From: Wolinella sp963540505 | GTDB taxonomy: Bacteria > Campylobacterota > Campylobacteria > Campylobacterales > Helicobacteraceae | Direction of reading: 5' to 3' | Length of the DNA: 64,000 nt | Assembly: GCA_963540505.1 (NCBI GenBank) | Contig: CAUTMV010000003.1 | Span: forward strand, 62,001 to 126,000 | Shown here: positions 1 to 7,257 of the stretch, in pieces | Numbering within the stretch: position 1 is the stretch's first letter | Layout: each line of letters starts with the position of its first letter | Position numbers and translations under genes: made by a program | The notes under the pieces: generated by a model | Told to the model about the DNA's origin: nothing | Database searches by the model: none | The model's input: the letters and a program-made list of their open reading frames with translations, nothing else

Positions 1-5
1 ATCCA

Positions 6-266
6 CTAGACCCTCCAGCCCATATCGCCAAAACGCCCAAAATGGATCATCTCACTCTCTAGCGCGGGGATAGAGAGCTCCGGCTTGCTCTTTTTGGCAC
101 TAAAAAGAAGCACGATTAGCGCAGAGCTTTTAGGCTCGCCCTCCTTCTCAAACGCGATGGAATCGATAAACTCAAGCCTAGAGGTCAAAAACTCCTTGAG
201 CGACTTCACTTCATCAAGCGTCATCTCCCATGAGAGGATCAGGGAATCGCCCTCAATACGAAACAT
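6..266 (-). CDS. Small STAS-like protein in chemotaxis cluster
   Basis: 86-residue acidic protein with the alternating short strands and helices of a single STAS-like domain. I assign this from overall pattern only; no diagnostic motif settles it. It starts 11 bases after the cheW stop with a strong AAGGAGGT ribosome site, so it is co-transcribed with cheW and the receiver gene. STAS proteins in such clusters usually serve as protein-interaction modules in chemotaxis or partner-switching signalling. It ends only five bases from the window edge, so the downstream gene is unseen. Function is inferred mainly from context. Confidence 0.6.
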   Translation of the reverse strand: MFRIEGDSLILSWEMTLDEVKSLKEFLTSRLEFIDSIAFEKEGEPKSSALIVLLFSAKKSKPELSIPALESEMIHFGRFGDMGWRV

Positions 267-277
267 AACGACCTCCT

Positions 278-739
278 TTAACCTTGCAACTCCGGCTTCT
301 CATGCCCTAAAATCGCTTCTAATGCCAAAATGGCAACCACGCCAAAATCCCCCTGCGCCATGGAGCTTAGGTAATTTGCATTCACTTTTTCATTAAATTT
401 CGGAGGAGCTAGGAGATTCTTCGCTTCCACACCGAGGGCTTCGCTGACCCGATCAACCACCAAACCAACGGCGATTCCCGAAATCGACACGACAATGACG
501 GACGTAAGCATATTGGGCTCTTTGGGCGCGAGCGCGAAACGCACCCTGAGGTCAATCACAGGAATGATATTCCCGCGCAGATTCATCACACCCTTGATAT
601 AGGCGGGCATTTTGGGAACTTTTGTTACGTGCGTCCACGCGATAATCTCACGCACATGACGCATCTGCACGCCATAATGCTCATCGTCCAAATAGAAGGT
701 AAGAAGCGAAATGCTCGCATTCCCGGGCTCCGCTGACAC
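278..739 (-). CDS. cheW: CheW chemotaxis coupling protein
   Basis: 153 residues forming one complete CheW domain, including the typical MNLRGNIIPVIDLR segment near residues 52-65 and a second half containing VVDRVSEAL. CheW couples chemoreceptors to the kinase CheA in the cytoplasmic array. The start is GTG two bases after the stop of the upstream receiver gene; the TAGGAG at the end of that gene acts as the ribosome site. No CheA is visible here, but it may lie left of the window. Confidence 0.93.
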   Translation of the reverse strand: MSAEPGNASISLLTFYLDDEHYGVQMRHVREIIAWTHVTKVPKMPAYIKGVMNLRGNIIPVIDLRVRFALAPKEPNMLTSVIVVSISGIAVGLVVDRVSEALGVEAKNLLAPPKFNEKVNANYLSSMAQGDFGVVAILALEAILGHEKPELQG

Positions 740-741
740 GG

Positions 742-1125
742 CTACGCTCCTAGAAGCATTCGTATGGATTTGACAAGCTTCTCTCCGTCAAAGGGTTTTA
801 CCATCCAGCCCGTCACACCAATCTCCTTGCCACGCTTCTTCATCTCCGCAGAGCTCTCAGTTGTGAGAATGAGAATGGGCTTATGCCTAAAATGCTCCAT
901 CTCTTTAAGCTTCGCCGAAAGATCCAGCCCATTCATCTGAGGCATATTAATATCGCTAATCAACAAATCATAGGAGAGCTTGCCTGAAAGCGCGTCATCA
1001 AGCAGCTCTTCGGGATTGTAATAGCAGAGCAACTCAATCTCGCCGCGCTTCACAATCTCCTCAACCGCCAGCTCTGCGGTCGCGATGATGGTCTTTGAAT
1101 CGTCTACAATCACCACCTGCTTCAT
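742..1125 (-). CDS. CheY-like single-domain response regulator
   Basis: 127-residue stand-alone receiver domain. Visible landmarks are the acidic pair D8/D9, phospho-acceptor D58 in LLISDINMP, T88 and K110 (in MVKPF), the full set needed for phosphorylation. There is no output domain, so it is CheY-like and probably passes signal by protein contact. An AAGGAG site precedes ATG. It is first in a three-gene unit with cheW and the STAS-like gene. Whether it is the motor-binding CheY or an auxiliary receiver cannot be told; auxiliary is more likely given its divergence from the usual short CheY. Confidence 0.88.
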   Translation of the reverse strand: MKQVVIVDDSKTIIATAELAVEEIVKRGEIELLCYYNPEELLDDALSGKLSYDLLISDINMPQMNGLDLSAKLKEMEHFRHKPILILTTESSAEMKKRGKEIGVTGWMVKPFDGEKLVKSIRMLLGA

Positions 1126-1894
1126 CTATTCGCTCCTTGCGACTTAAACTATCTCCATCAGAGGAATCCCTACCTTTGGATTTTACAATATTTTTCTCGA
1201 TTATCCACCCCTGCGGAGCTGTAAAGTGGCTGTGTTTATTGAGCGTTTTACTTTTTGCTTTCGCAAGACACGCACATCTAAATCACAAGGGACTTTTTGA
1301 CCACATATGGAGGGGTCGCCGTGCTCCAAATCCCCTTAATCGGGTCAGGATTGGTTGAATAGCCTAAAAGACTATGCTCTTTGGAGAAAAATTAGTGAAT
1401 TTACTTAAGAAAAGAGCTTTTAGAGTGCCTAAAATCAACCAAAAGTGCGAAAAGGTTCGCAAATGTATCGATTTTTAAAAAGAGTAACTCCCCAAATTTG
1501 ACAATGATAAGTGAAAGAACGCCTAAAATAGGGCTTTGTTGTTTCAAAAAAGTTCGCAAATCTCTTTTAATTTTTTTGAATTTCATAGGTTTGCGAACTT
1601 TAAGCAGTATCTAAGTTTCGGAGAGCCCTAAAATAGGGAGTTTGAAACTTAAGCACAACTAAAAGTTCGCAAATCTACAAGAGCCCTTTTTTAAAAAGGG
1701 ACATTTGCGAACTTATTTCTCGGGATTTTAACCAAAAAGGGGCATTTTTAAGCTAAAAAAGTTCGCAAATCTAAGAATCGGAGGAAAAGGGAGGGAATTG
1801 GGAAACGAAGTGGCTTTGAAATAGTGCGTAGGTTGAAAAGTCAAGCCTAGAGCATTTTTCGTAAATACCCGCTCTAAGCTCTTGGCAAACATCT
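1126..1894. other. 769-bp noncoding stretch with repeat array
   Basis: No convincing gene. A 61-codon frame at 1401-1586 (minus) is crossed by the repeats and has no ribosome site. The left part (1126-1400) should hold the promoter of the chemotaxis operon but I cannot pick boxes with confidence. The right part (1428-1770) is the repeat array described separately. A short stem AGAGC/GCTCT around 1850-1877 follows the 3' end of the CARF-HEPN gene. Confidence 0.7.
1428..1770. repeat. Degenerate ~100-bp repeat array with GTTCGCAAAT boxes
   Basis: The 10-mer GTTCGCAAAT occurs in direct orientation at 1455-1464, 1552-1561, 1665-1674 and 1761-1770 (steps 97, 113, 96) and inverted at about 1590-1598 (one base short) and 1703-1712 (step about 113). 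A second element, CCTAAAAT(AGGG), occurs at about 1428, 1522 and 1627; at 1626-1638 it forms CCCT-aaaat-AGGG inside a longer arm pair AAGTTTC (1613-1619) / GAAACTT (1644-1650). The run CCCTTTTTTAAAAAGGG lies at 1684-1700. Repeats are short, spacing is irregular and orientation mixed, so this is not a CRISPR array. It could be a protein-binding array, iterons, or the end of a mobile element. Confidence 0.8.
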
Positions 1895-3163
1895 CTATTT
1901 TTTGTTTTCAAATAAACTTTTGACTTTTCCTATGTAGAGAGGCAGATTCCCAACAGCATGCTGTGCACTACTAATACTAGTACCCTGTCTATTGCTGTTA
2001 TAACGTGCATGCGCTATATTGTTTCGTATTCTTGAGACTTTATTATAAATCTTGCTTAATTCATCTTTCCTCTTCTTTTTTAATATATTCTTAGCTTTAT
2101 CGCTTCCATACTCTCCTTTTTTACCTTTCACGTTGGAATAGTTCTTGTTGACATCCAATCTATTGTCTTCAGCTACCGCACTCACAATAGCTTCCGCCAA
2201 CATGACATAGCTTAAGGCATAATTTTGGCTCTTGTAATACCACTCTGCCATCCTGTATTGAAGTAGCGACAGAGACTCTACATCAAGCATTTCTATAAAT
2301 TCTTCCAAATCGCTGCTAATGTGCTTATAGATTTCGTTTTTGCTATCTTTGAAAAAGGAAATTTCCGTTTTGAGGTTTGCCGTTGCACTCTTGAGGCTCA
2401 TTATGTCCGACATGCTAAGAGCACTGGTGAAATTTTCAAATTTTGTTACCTTGCCTTCATCCTGTTTGAGCAATAACAAAATCTCCTTTGCATTTCCGTA
2501 GGTTTTAAGCTCCCTTATCGCCTTTGACCATCTAAGCAATTTAAAAAACATAGCTAAATTTACGATGGGTGCTATCTTTTTTTCAAATGGTATCTCTTTG
2601 TCCTTGCTCGCACACTCGAGCATACCGTAATAGACACCTCGTATATCCAGCTCTTTGCCCAGTGAGTTTGAGGTGAATTCACTCATAACAAAGCTCATAA
2701 GCGAAAGCGAGCGAAAAGAGTGTGTGATGTCAAGATGTATCTCATCGGTAGCCGGCTCCATGTGCTCTCTAAAAATCTCATAAAATTTGCCAAAATTCCC
2801 CCACAGCTCTTCTTCGTTTACTCCGTATTCGATGATAAAGCACTTCGAGCCTTTGGTACCGAGCTTCTTGTCTATTATTTCTTCAATACTCGGGATAAAT
2901 TCGGCTAGATTATTATTTTCTTTAGCTTTGAGTATTTTCAGGCTCGTCTCATGATCTCCGCCAAAATCCTCAAAAACAGCCCTCCACATGGAGCCCCGAG
3001 TTCCTACCAGAAATAGCTTATCTATTTTCAAATGCTCGCACAACGCCTTAGCAATAAACTTTTCCTCTCTATAGATTTTACCGCCTATTTCATAATTGGC
3101 AAGCTTATAACTGTTATTCTCTTCGTCTCCCGTCCCTATCGAACTGATTAATATTCTCGCCAT
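1895..3163 (-). CDS. Orphan CARF-HEPN protein, Csx1/TM1812 type
   Basis: 422 residues. The N-terminal half begins ARILISSIGTG, as in CARF domains, and carries the DITHSFRS signature at residues 145-152, matching the DxTH motif of the TM1812/Csx1/Csm6 group. The C-terminal half is helical and ends in a HEPN ribonuclease motif, R380-N-N-I-A-H385 (R-x4-H). Known relatives bind cyclic oligoadenylate made by type III CRISPR complexes and then cut RNA. No Cas10, Cas1/2 or CRISPR array is visible here. The ATG at 3163 is chosen over a GTG six bases upstream because the GTG lies inside the AAGGAG ribosome site. Codons are clearly more AT-rich than in the neighbours, suggesting transfer. Confidence 0.85.
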   Translation of the reverse strand: MARILISSIGTGDEENNSYKLANYEIGGKIYREEKFIAKALCEHLKIDKLFLVGTRGSMWRAVFEDFGGDHETSLKILKAKENNNLAEFIPSIEEIIDKKLGTKGSKCFIIEYGVNEEELWGNFGKFYEIFREHMEPATDEIHLDITHSFRSLSLMSFVMSEFTSNSLGKELDIRGVYYGMLECASKDKEIPFEKKIAPIVNLAMFFKLLRWSKAIRELKTYGNAKEILLLLKQDEGKVTKFENFTSALSMSDIMSLKSATANLKTEISFFKDSKNEIYKHISSDLEEFIEMLDVESLSLLQYRMAEWYYKSQNYALSYVMLAEAIVSAVAEDNRLDVNKNYSNVKGKKGEYGSDKAKNILKKKRKDELSKIYNKVSRIRNNIAHARYNSNRQGTSISSAQHAVGNLPLYIGKVKSLFENKK

Positions 3164-3306
3164 TTTCACTCCTTTTTGCCGTGCATTATAACACTTTGGG
3201 CTACGCTACATCCGAGAGGATTCCCGCCCTTTTTTATGAGGATTAGATTCTCCTGTTTCCTTGACTTTTACGTGGTATTCAAATAAAATTCCGCTTCTTT
3301 AAAGCC

Positions 3307-3383
3307 GTCAAGGTAGCTCAGCTGGTTAGAGCGCTGGTCTCATAAGCCGGAGGTCGAGAGTTCAAGTCTCTCTCTTGACACCA
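3307..3383 (+). tRNA. tRNA-Met (CAU)
   Basis: 77-nt cloverleaf with acceptor GTCAAGG pairing with the 3' TCTTGAC (one G-U pair), D-arm GCTCAGCTGGTTAGAGC, anticodon loop CTCATAA giving CAU, a T-arm with GTTCAAG, and an encoded CCA end. CAU could also be the lysidine-modified Ile2 tRNA; elongator Met is the default. A run of nine C follows at 3388-3396. It is flanked on both sides by accessory or decayed DNA, a usual setting for tRNA-linked integration, but I found no duplicated 3' end. Confidence 0.93.
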
Positions 3384-3398
3384 TTTGCCCCCCCCCAT

Positions 3399-3775
3399 TC
3401 ATTTCGCTCCAAAAAGTAGTAGTTTCTCCGTTTCGTTACATCTTGTGGCAAGGCTTGTAATATTGACAAAAAGCTTGCTAAAGTAGCTTTGACTTTTTAG
3501 TCCGATGTGTGCGGAGATTTCAGTGAGACTCATCTCAGAATTCCGCACCAAATCTAGGGCAATTTTCATTCTCATGTCTCTTAAAAATTCATAAGGCGTT
3601 TGAGTAAAAATCGCTTAAATCCAAGCTTCAGTTTAAGCTCATTGAGCCTTACGCGCTTTGACAGTTCTCAAATAGAGGGCGGATTCCTAAGTTCAAAGCT
3701 TAGAATATCCTTCGCCCTCAAAAGAGCTCTCTTGTCGTATTCATCAAAAATTATTCCTTTTTGAGAGAGCAAAGA
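3399..3775 (-). pseudogene. Decayed AraC-family (PchR-like) regulator, 3' half
   Basis: On the minus strand the region reads as the C-terminal DNA-binding part of an AraC-type regulator. One frame gives ELRNPPSI, an in-frame TGA, then ELSKRVRLNELKLKLGF; the frame then shifts near 3600 and continues PYEFLRDMRMKIALDL followed by a second helix-turn-helix with SQSYFSKLF, ending at 3399-3401. Both AraC helix-turn-helix units are therefore present but broken by one stop and one frameshift, and the effector domain is missing. Such regulators commonly control siderophore/TonB genes. It stops against the hydrolase remnant at about 3765, suggesting a deletion between two divergent genes. Confidence 0.75.
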
Positions 3776-4187
3776 GCCCTAGGAGTCTATATTTACAGCG
3801 GACTTGGCGCGATTTATGATAATGAAATTTTGCACGGTTATGGCGAATATTATAGTGAACTAAAGCCCCTATATCACTTCACCAGAAGCAACACTAGAGA
3901 AAAAACGGACGAATTTTTTGTGCAAAAATATAATCAATACGCAGGAGAGCTGTGGGAGCTTATCAAAGAGCGCTCTGTGGCGGTAGGATATGAGATCGCG
4001 CTTCAGGCGAAGGAGTGGAGTTTTAGTGTTAGCGAGCTACAGCCTCCCGTTGTAATTCGCCACTCAAAAGCAGACACATATGTGCATTTCTAGCAGCGTA
4101 AACACTGCAAAAATTATTCCAAATTCCGAATTTATCGAGATTAGCGATAAGCCGCACTTTACAAAAAAGCATTTACAGACTTTTTAG
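3761..4187 (+). pseudogene. Decayed alpha/beta hydrolase, 3' part
   Basis: The frame from 3761 translates into the C-terminal part of an alpha/beta hydrolase, ending with PPVVIRHSKADTYVHF (the loop carrying the catalytic acid), then stops at 4091. Shifting one base at about 4089 restores SSVNTAKIIPNSEFIEISDK followed by PHF, which carries the catalytic His, ending at 4185-4187. The nucleophile-elbow half is absent. This is a 5'-truncated, frameshifted remnant. The one-base shift could be a sequencing error, but the missing N-terminal half argues for true decay. Confidence 0.7.
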
Positions 4188-4252
4188 ACGATTCATCTTA
4201 AGAGTCTAGCCGATTCTCACACTGTCACAAAAAAGAGGAGCGCTTCAAAATC

Positions 4253-4279
4253 AAAGCGGTCTGCGAACAGACCGCTTTT
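4253..4279 (-). terminator. Hairpin after decaheme cytochrome gene
   Basis: Perfect 11-bp stem AAAGCGGTCTG (4253-4263), loop CGAA, CAGACCGCTTT (4268-4278), a few bases past the stop codon of the minus-strand cytochrome gene. The T-tract on the minus strand is modest. Good intrinsic terminator candidate. Confidence 0.75.
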
Positions 4280-4284
4280 AGAGT

Positions 4285-6546
4285 TTATCGACGAGCGTCC
4301 AGCTTCTTGAGATTATCTCGCGCTTTTTGCATGTAGTCATCTTTTTTGAGCGATTCAATCTGCTCCTTGCGAAGCGGACTTGATTTCTCAAAGTGAGAAT
4401 CGACCCTCATCTTCTGCTTGCCATCTTTGTCCAAAACCTGCATAAAATCGCCGGTATGGAGGTTTTTAATGCCATTTATCTGCACATTATAGTGCTTGCT
4501 TAGCATCTTACCGTTGACGTCTTTTACACCCATAAACTTCGGCTCCTGCGGCGTAGCGTCAAATTCACCCAAGCGCAAGCCAAAGCCCATCGTTTTAGTG
4601 TTTTGATGGCATTCGTTGCACTCTCTGGCTTCCCTTGTGGTCGTGTGGGGATTGAGCGGCTGCATGTCGATGGTAAGCATACCATCTTTCCTTTTTGCGA
4701 CGTTATTAAGCAGTAGCACTTTGCCCTTCTCATCGATGACAGTGCCCACAGTCTGTATGACGCCCACAAGCGGAGTTACGCGCCCTTCGCCATTAATGCC
4801 TAAGATCGGCTCTTCAAATCTCGCGTGTGAATAATCCCCCGCCGAGCCGCCTTTTTGCATTACAAAACTCTTGCCATCAAAATCCGTAGGTGTGCCGTCT
4901 TTGCCGATTTTTTCAGCCGAAGCCACCCAGTCGATCATCATTTGACCATTGCTAAAATCAATGCTGTAATCGTATCCGTAGTATGAAGACGCCCACGTCG
5001 CGTGGCATGCGTAGCATTCCATCGTTTGCAGGTGTTTTTCGGCTCCGACCATAGCGAGGCGACCTTGCGGATTCTTCCATTTGCCGTTTTTCTCGATCTC
5101 TTTGAGCACGGGCACTTCAAGATCTTTACCGCTTGCAGAGTGAAGGATCACTTTGTTGCCATCTTTTACGACATTGCCAAATGCATTTCCCCGCGCGGTA
5201 ATGAGATAGCCGTCCTTCTTATCATACGTAGCAGCGAAACTTTGCGTTACATTCATGGGCTCTTGAGCTAGTCCTCTTGGAGTCTCTTTTGTAAGCATGC
5301 TTTTTAGATTCGCGTCTTTTATCTTCGCAGGATTTAAAAGCTCATCGCCTACGCCCAGTTTAAGCTCCCACGGATACTTGCCGGGCGTGCCGTGACAGTC
5401 TTGACACTCGACCTCCACATCGCCCAAAGCCACCGTGCCGATGTTGCCATTTCCGTGCATATCGGGGCTTGTGTGGCAGTCTTGGCAGAGCATACCTGCT
5501 TTATTGTGAACGTCCTCTTTAATGTGTTTATAGAGGTAGGTCGCATTTGGCTGCTGAAGCTTGCCATGATCATCAAAAGGTATATACGCCCCACCGCGAT
5601 CCACGGGGAATAAGCCCTGATACTGCAAGCTCACGCGTCTGCCTGATGAATGGCAGGCGTTGCAGGTCGAGATTTGGATTCCGCTGTATTCGCCACCATT
5701 TACTTTGACTTTGGATTTTCTGCTACCTTGCATTGAGTGCGTGAGCATGTGACCGGGCTTAGTTTTATCAATCGCCTTGTCCTCGCCCTCATAGTAGCCC
5801 TCTACACCGTATGCGACGTGGCACGCCGAGCAGCCAAGCCCCCTATAATGCCCGCGTTGCTGCTTGCCCTTAGACATCAAATGACAGGCGTTGCAGTTTC
5901 GCAAATAATCATACACTGCCTCTTCAGGCTTGTTTTTGAGCGTTGCGAAGTTGGTTTTTGGTATGGCTTTTAGTTCACTAGGGAACTGATCTTTATGCTG
6001 TGCGGCGAGCTCTTTCATATACGTTTTGTAAATTTCACTGCCATAAACGGGCTCGAATCCGTCCTCATCTTTGGTGTGATGGTTGGCAAATCGATGCTTA
6101 AAGTCCTCGTTATCAAGCCCCCAGCCATAAGTTATGACCTTGATTTTGCCCGCGTCCGTGCTCATCATAGACTTTGCTATGCTTGAAGTTTGCTCGGCGT
6201 GACAGACACCACAGGTTTTATCTATCACGCTAAGACCGCCCGGAGCCGGAGTAAAGAAATCAAGCAAATTTCCCTTTGGCGCGCCGCTATGGGCTTTGGC
6301 TACGTTTTTTAGCTCCTTTGGGTTACCGCCGTGGCACACGACGCAACCGTTTGGATCGCCCACGCCAGCACCCAGCGCATAAATTTGCTGCGCCATCTGC
6401 GTATCGTGCGCAACAAAGGGCTCGATTCCATCATGACAGGTAAGACAGGCACTCTTTGGTGCGGGAAAGTTCGCAGCGGCAAAAGCACTGCCGGTAATCA
6501 GCGTAAAACAGGCGAGTGCCGACTTCATCAATCTAAAACACCCCAT
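4285..6546 (-). CDS. Secreted decaheme cytochrome c
   Basis: 753 residues with an N-terminal Sec-type signal peptide (hydrophobic stretch about 8-24, AFA end) and ten CxxCH haem-binding motifs, starting near residues 34, 68, 112, 218, 239, 295, 354, 381, 511 and 643. There is no lipobox and no later membrane segment, so a soluble periplasmic protein is expected, acting as a multihaem electron carrier or terminal reductase. Electron donor and acceptor cannot be read from sequence. An AAGGAGGAG site precedes ATG. It is monocistronic, with an inverted repeat upstream and a terminator downstream. It resembles neither NrfA (no CxxCK) nor a known octahaem enzyme by motif spacing. It lies in a stretch free of the GGGAATC motif, hinting at acquisition. 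Confidence 0.9.
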   Translation of the reverse strand: MGCFRLMKSALACFTLITGSAFAAANFPAPKSACLTCHDGIEPFVAHDTQMAQQIYALGAGVGDPNGCVVCHGGNPKELKNVAKAHSGAPKGNLLDFFTPAPGGLSVIDKTCGVCHAEQTSSIAKSMMSTDAGKIKVITYGWGLDNEDFKHRFANHHTKDEDGFEPVYGSEIYKTYMKELAAQHKDQFPSELKAIPKTNFATLKNKPEEAVYDYLRNCNACHLMSKGKQQRGHYRGLGCSACHVAYGVEGYYEGEDKAIDKTKPGHMLTHSMQGSRKSKVKVNGGEYSGIQISTCNACHSSGRRVSLQYQGLFPVDRGGAYIPFDDHGKLQQPNATYLYKHIKEDVHNKAGMLCQDCHTSPDMHGNGNIGTVALGDVEVECQDCHGTPGKYPWELKLGVGDELLNPAKIKDANLKSMLTKETPRGLAQEPMNVTQSFAATYDKKDGYLITARGNAFGNVVKDGNKVILHSASGKDLEVPVLKEIEKNGKWKNPQGRLAMVGAEKHLQTMECYACHATWASSYYGYDYSIDFSNGQMMIDWVASAEKIGKDGTPTDFDGKSFVMQKGGSAGDYSHARFEEPILGINGEGRVTPLVGVIQTVGTVIDEKGKVLLLNNVAKRKDGMLTIDMQPLNPHTTTREARECNECHQNTKTMGFGLRLGEFDATPQEPKFMGVKDVNGKMLSKHYNVQINGIKNLHTGDFMQVLDKDGKQKMRVDSHFEKSSPLRKEQIESLKKDDYMQKARDNLKKLDARR

Positions 6547-6572
6547 ATTCTCCTCCTTTTTGTTAAAACTTG

Positions 6573-6602
6573 TTCGTTGAAATATCGTTATACTTCAACG
6601 AA
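6573..6602. promoter_or_regulatory. Operator-like inverted repeat upstream of decaheme gene
   Basis: TTCGTTGAA (6573-6581) and TTCAACGAA (6594-6602) form a perfect 9-bp inverted repeat with a 12-bp AT-rich spacer, about 30-55 bases before the cytochrome start codon. The position suits a regulator-binding site, or a 5' UTR hairpin if transcription starts upstream. The cognate regulator is unknown. Confidence 0.55.
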
Positions 6603-6810
6603 TATAGCGTATCATCAAGCGACTTAAAAGGCGGAAGATGGGCAAAATGAGTATTAAAATTTAACTTATATGAAAGAATTTGCTGTAAATTTCAATTTGG
6701 GCGAAATGTTTAACGCGCGTTTAAAAAAGCATTCCGCACCAACGTGATGTTTTAAATATTTTTTAAGAAAATCTTCAGAATAAAGGAGTAGATTTAGAAT
6801 GAATATCGGG

Positions 6811-7257
6811 CTAAAACGCCTCATACCCGAGTAGCAGGCATTTATCATACCTCGGCAGGACGCACATCGCGACAAAATCTCCGCCGATTCCTACATCTTT
6901 GAGCGTCTCAAAATAACGCACATCAAAGCGCAGATACACCCCTTGATTGCTTGCGATTCCCACGCCGCGAAACTCGCTCAGATAGATAAATCGCTCAATC
7001 TTGCCTCTCACAAGCACGAGATGATGGATAAGCTGCGCCTTTTGCTCAGGGTCTAAAATCATTTTGTAAGCATCATGCGAGATGAGCAAACGCGTGCGGA
7101 ATCGGACGAAATCCCTTGAGAGCGACTGCGCATGCACTCGGTCATAAAAATCGCTCAGCTGGTGCTTCAAAATGGGGAATCCCCACGCAAAAGTGCCTAA
7201 AAATAGAAGAAAAATAAGCCTCTCAAATCTTCTCAACAAGCTTCCTAAAGCCCTCAT
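6811..7257 (-). CDS. Conserved-looking membrane-anchored hypothetical protein
   Basis: 148 residues from the ATG at 7257, with a basic N-terminus and a hydrophobic segment (about residues 14-28, LIFLLFLGTFAWGF), then a mixed region with several strands. I do not recognise the family. The start overlaps the 3' end of purL by about 35 bases; an earlier ATG at 7299 would overlap more and is less likely. It is probably translationally coupled to purL, but nothing suggests a purine role. Confidence 0.6.
   Translation of the reverse strand: MRALGSLLRRFERLIFLLFLGTFAWGFPILKHQLSDFYDRVHAQSLSRDFVRFRTRLLISHDAYKMILDPEQKAQLIHHLVLVRGKIERFIYLSEFRGVGIASNQGVYLRFDVRYFETLKDVGIGGDFVAMCVLPRYDKCLLLGYEAF

Noticed and set aside
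1401..1586. 61-codon frame (minus) as a small protein
   Set aside because: It is crossed by the repeat boxes, has no ribosome site and looks like translated repeat DNA.
1613..1650. parS site near GTTTC/GAAAC arms
   Set aside because: Arms are separated by ~24 bases and lack the ACGTG centre of parS.
1428..1770. CRISPR array
   Set aside because: Repeats are only ~10 bp, irregularly spaced (~97/113 bp) and occur in both orientations; no uniform repeat-spacer pattern.
3307..3383. tRNA as an attachment site of an integrated element
   Set aside because: No integrase and no duplicated tRNA 3' end seen; only circumstantial decay nearby.
3388..3396. C9 run after tRNA as a phase-variable element
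   Set aside because: It is followed only by decayed DNA, so no gene would be switched.
4285..6546. Decaheme protein as an extracellular MtrC/OmcA homologue
   Set aside because: No lipobox and no porin/MtrA-like partners nearby; motif count alone is not enough.
6666..6875. 69-codon minus frame
   Set aside because: AT-rich leader overlapping a better-supported gene in another frame; no ribosome site.
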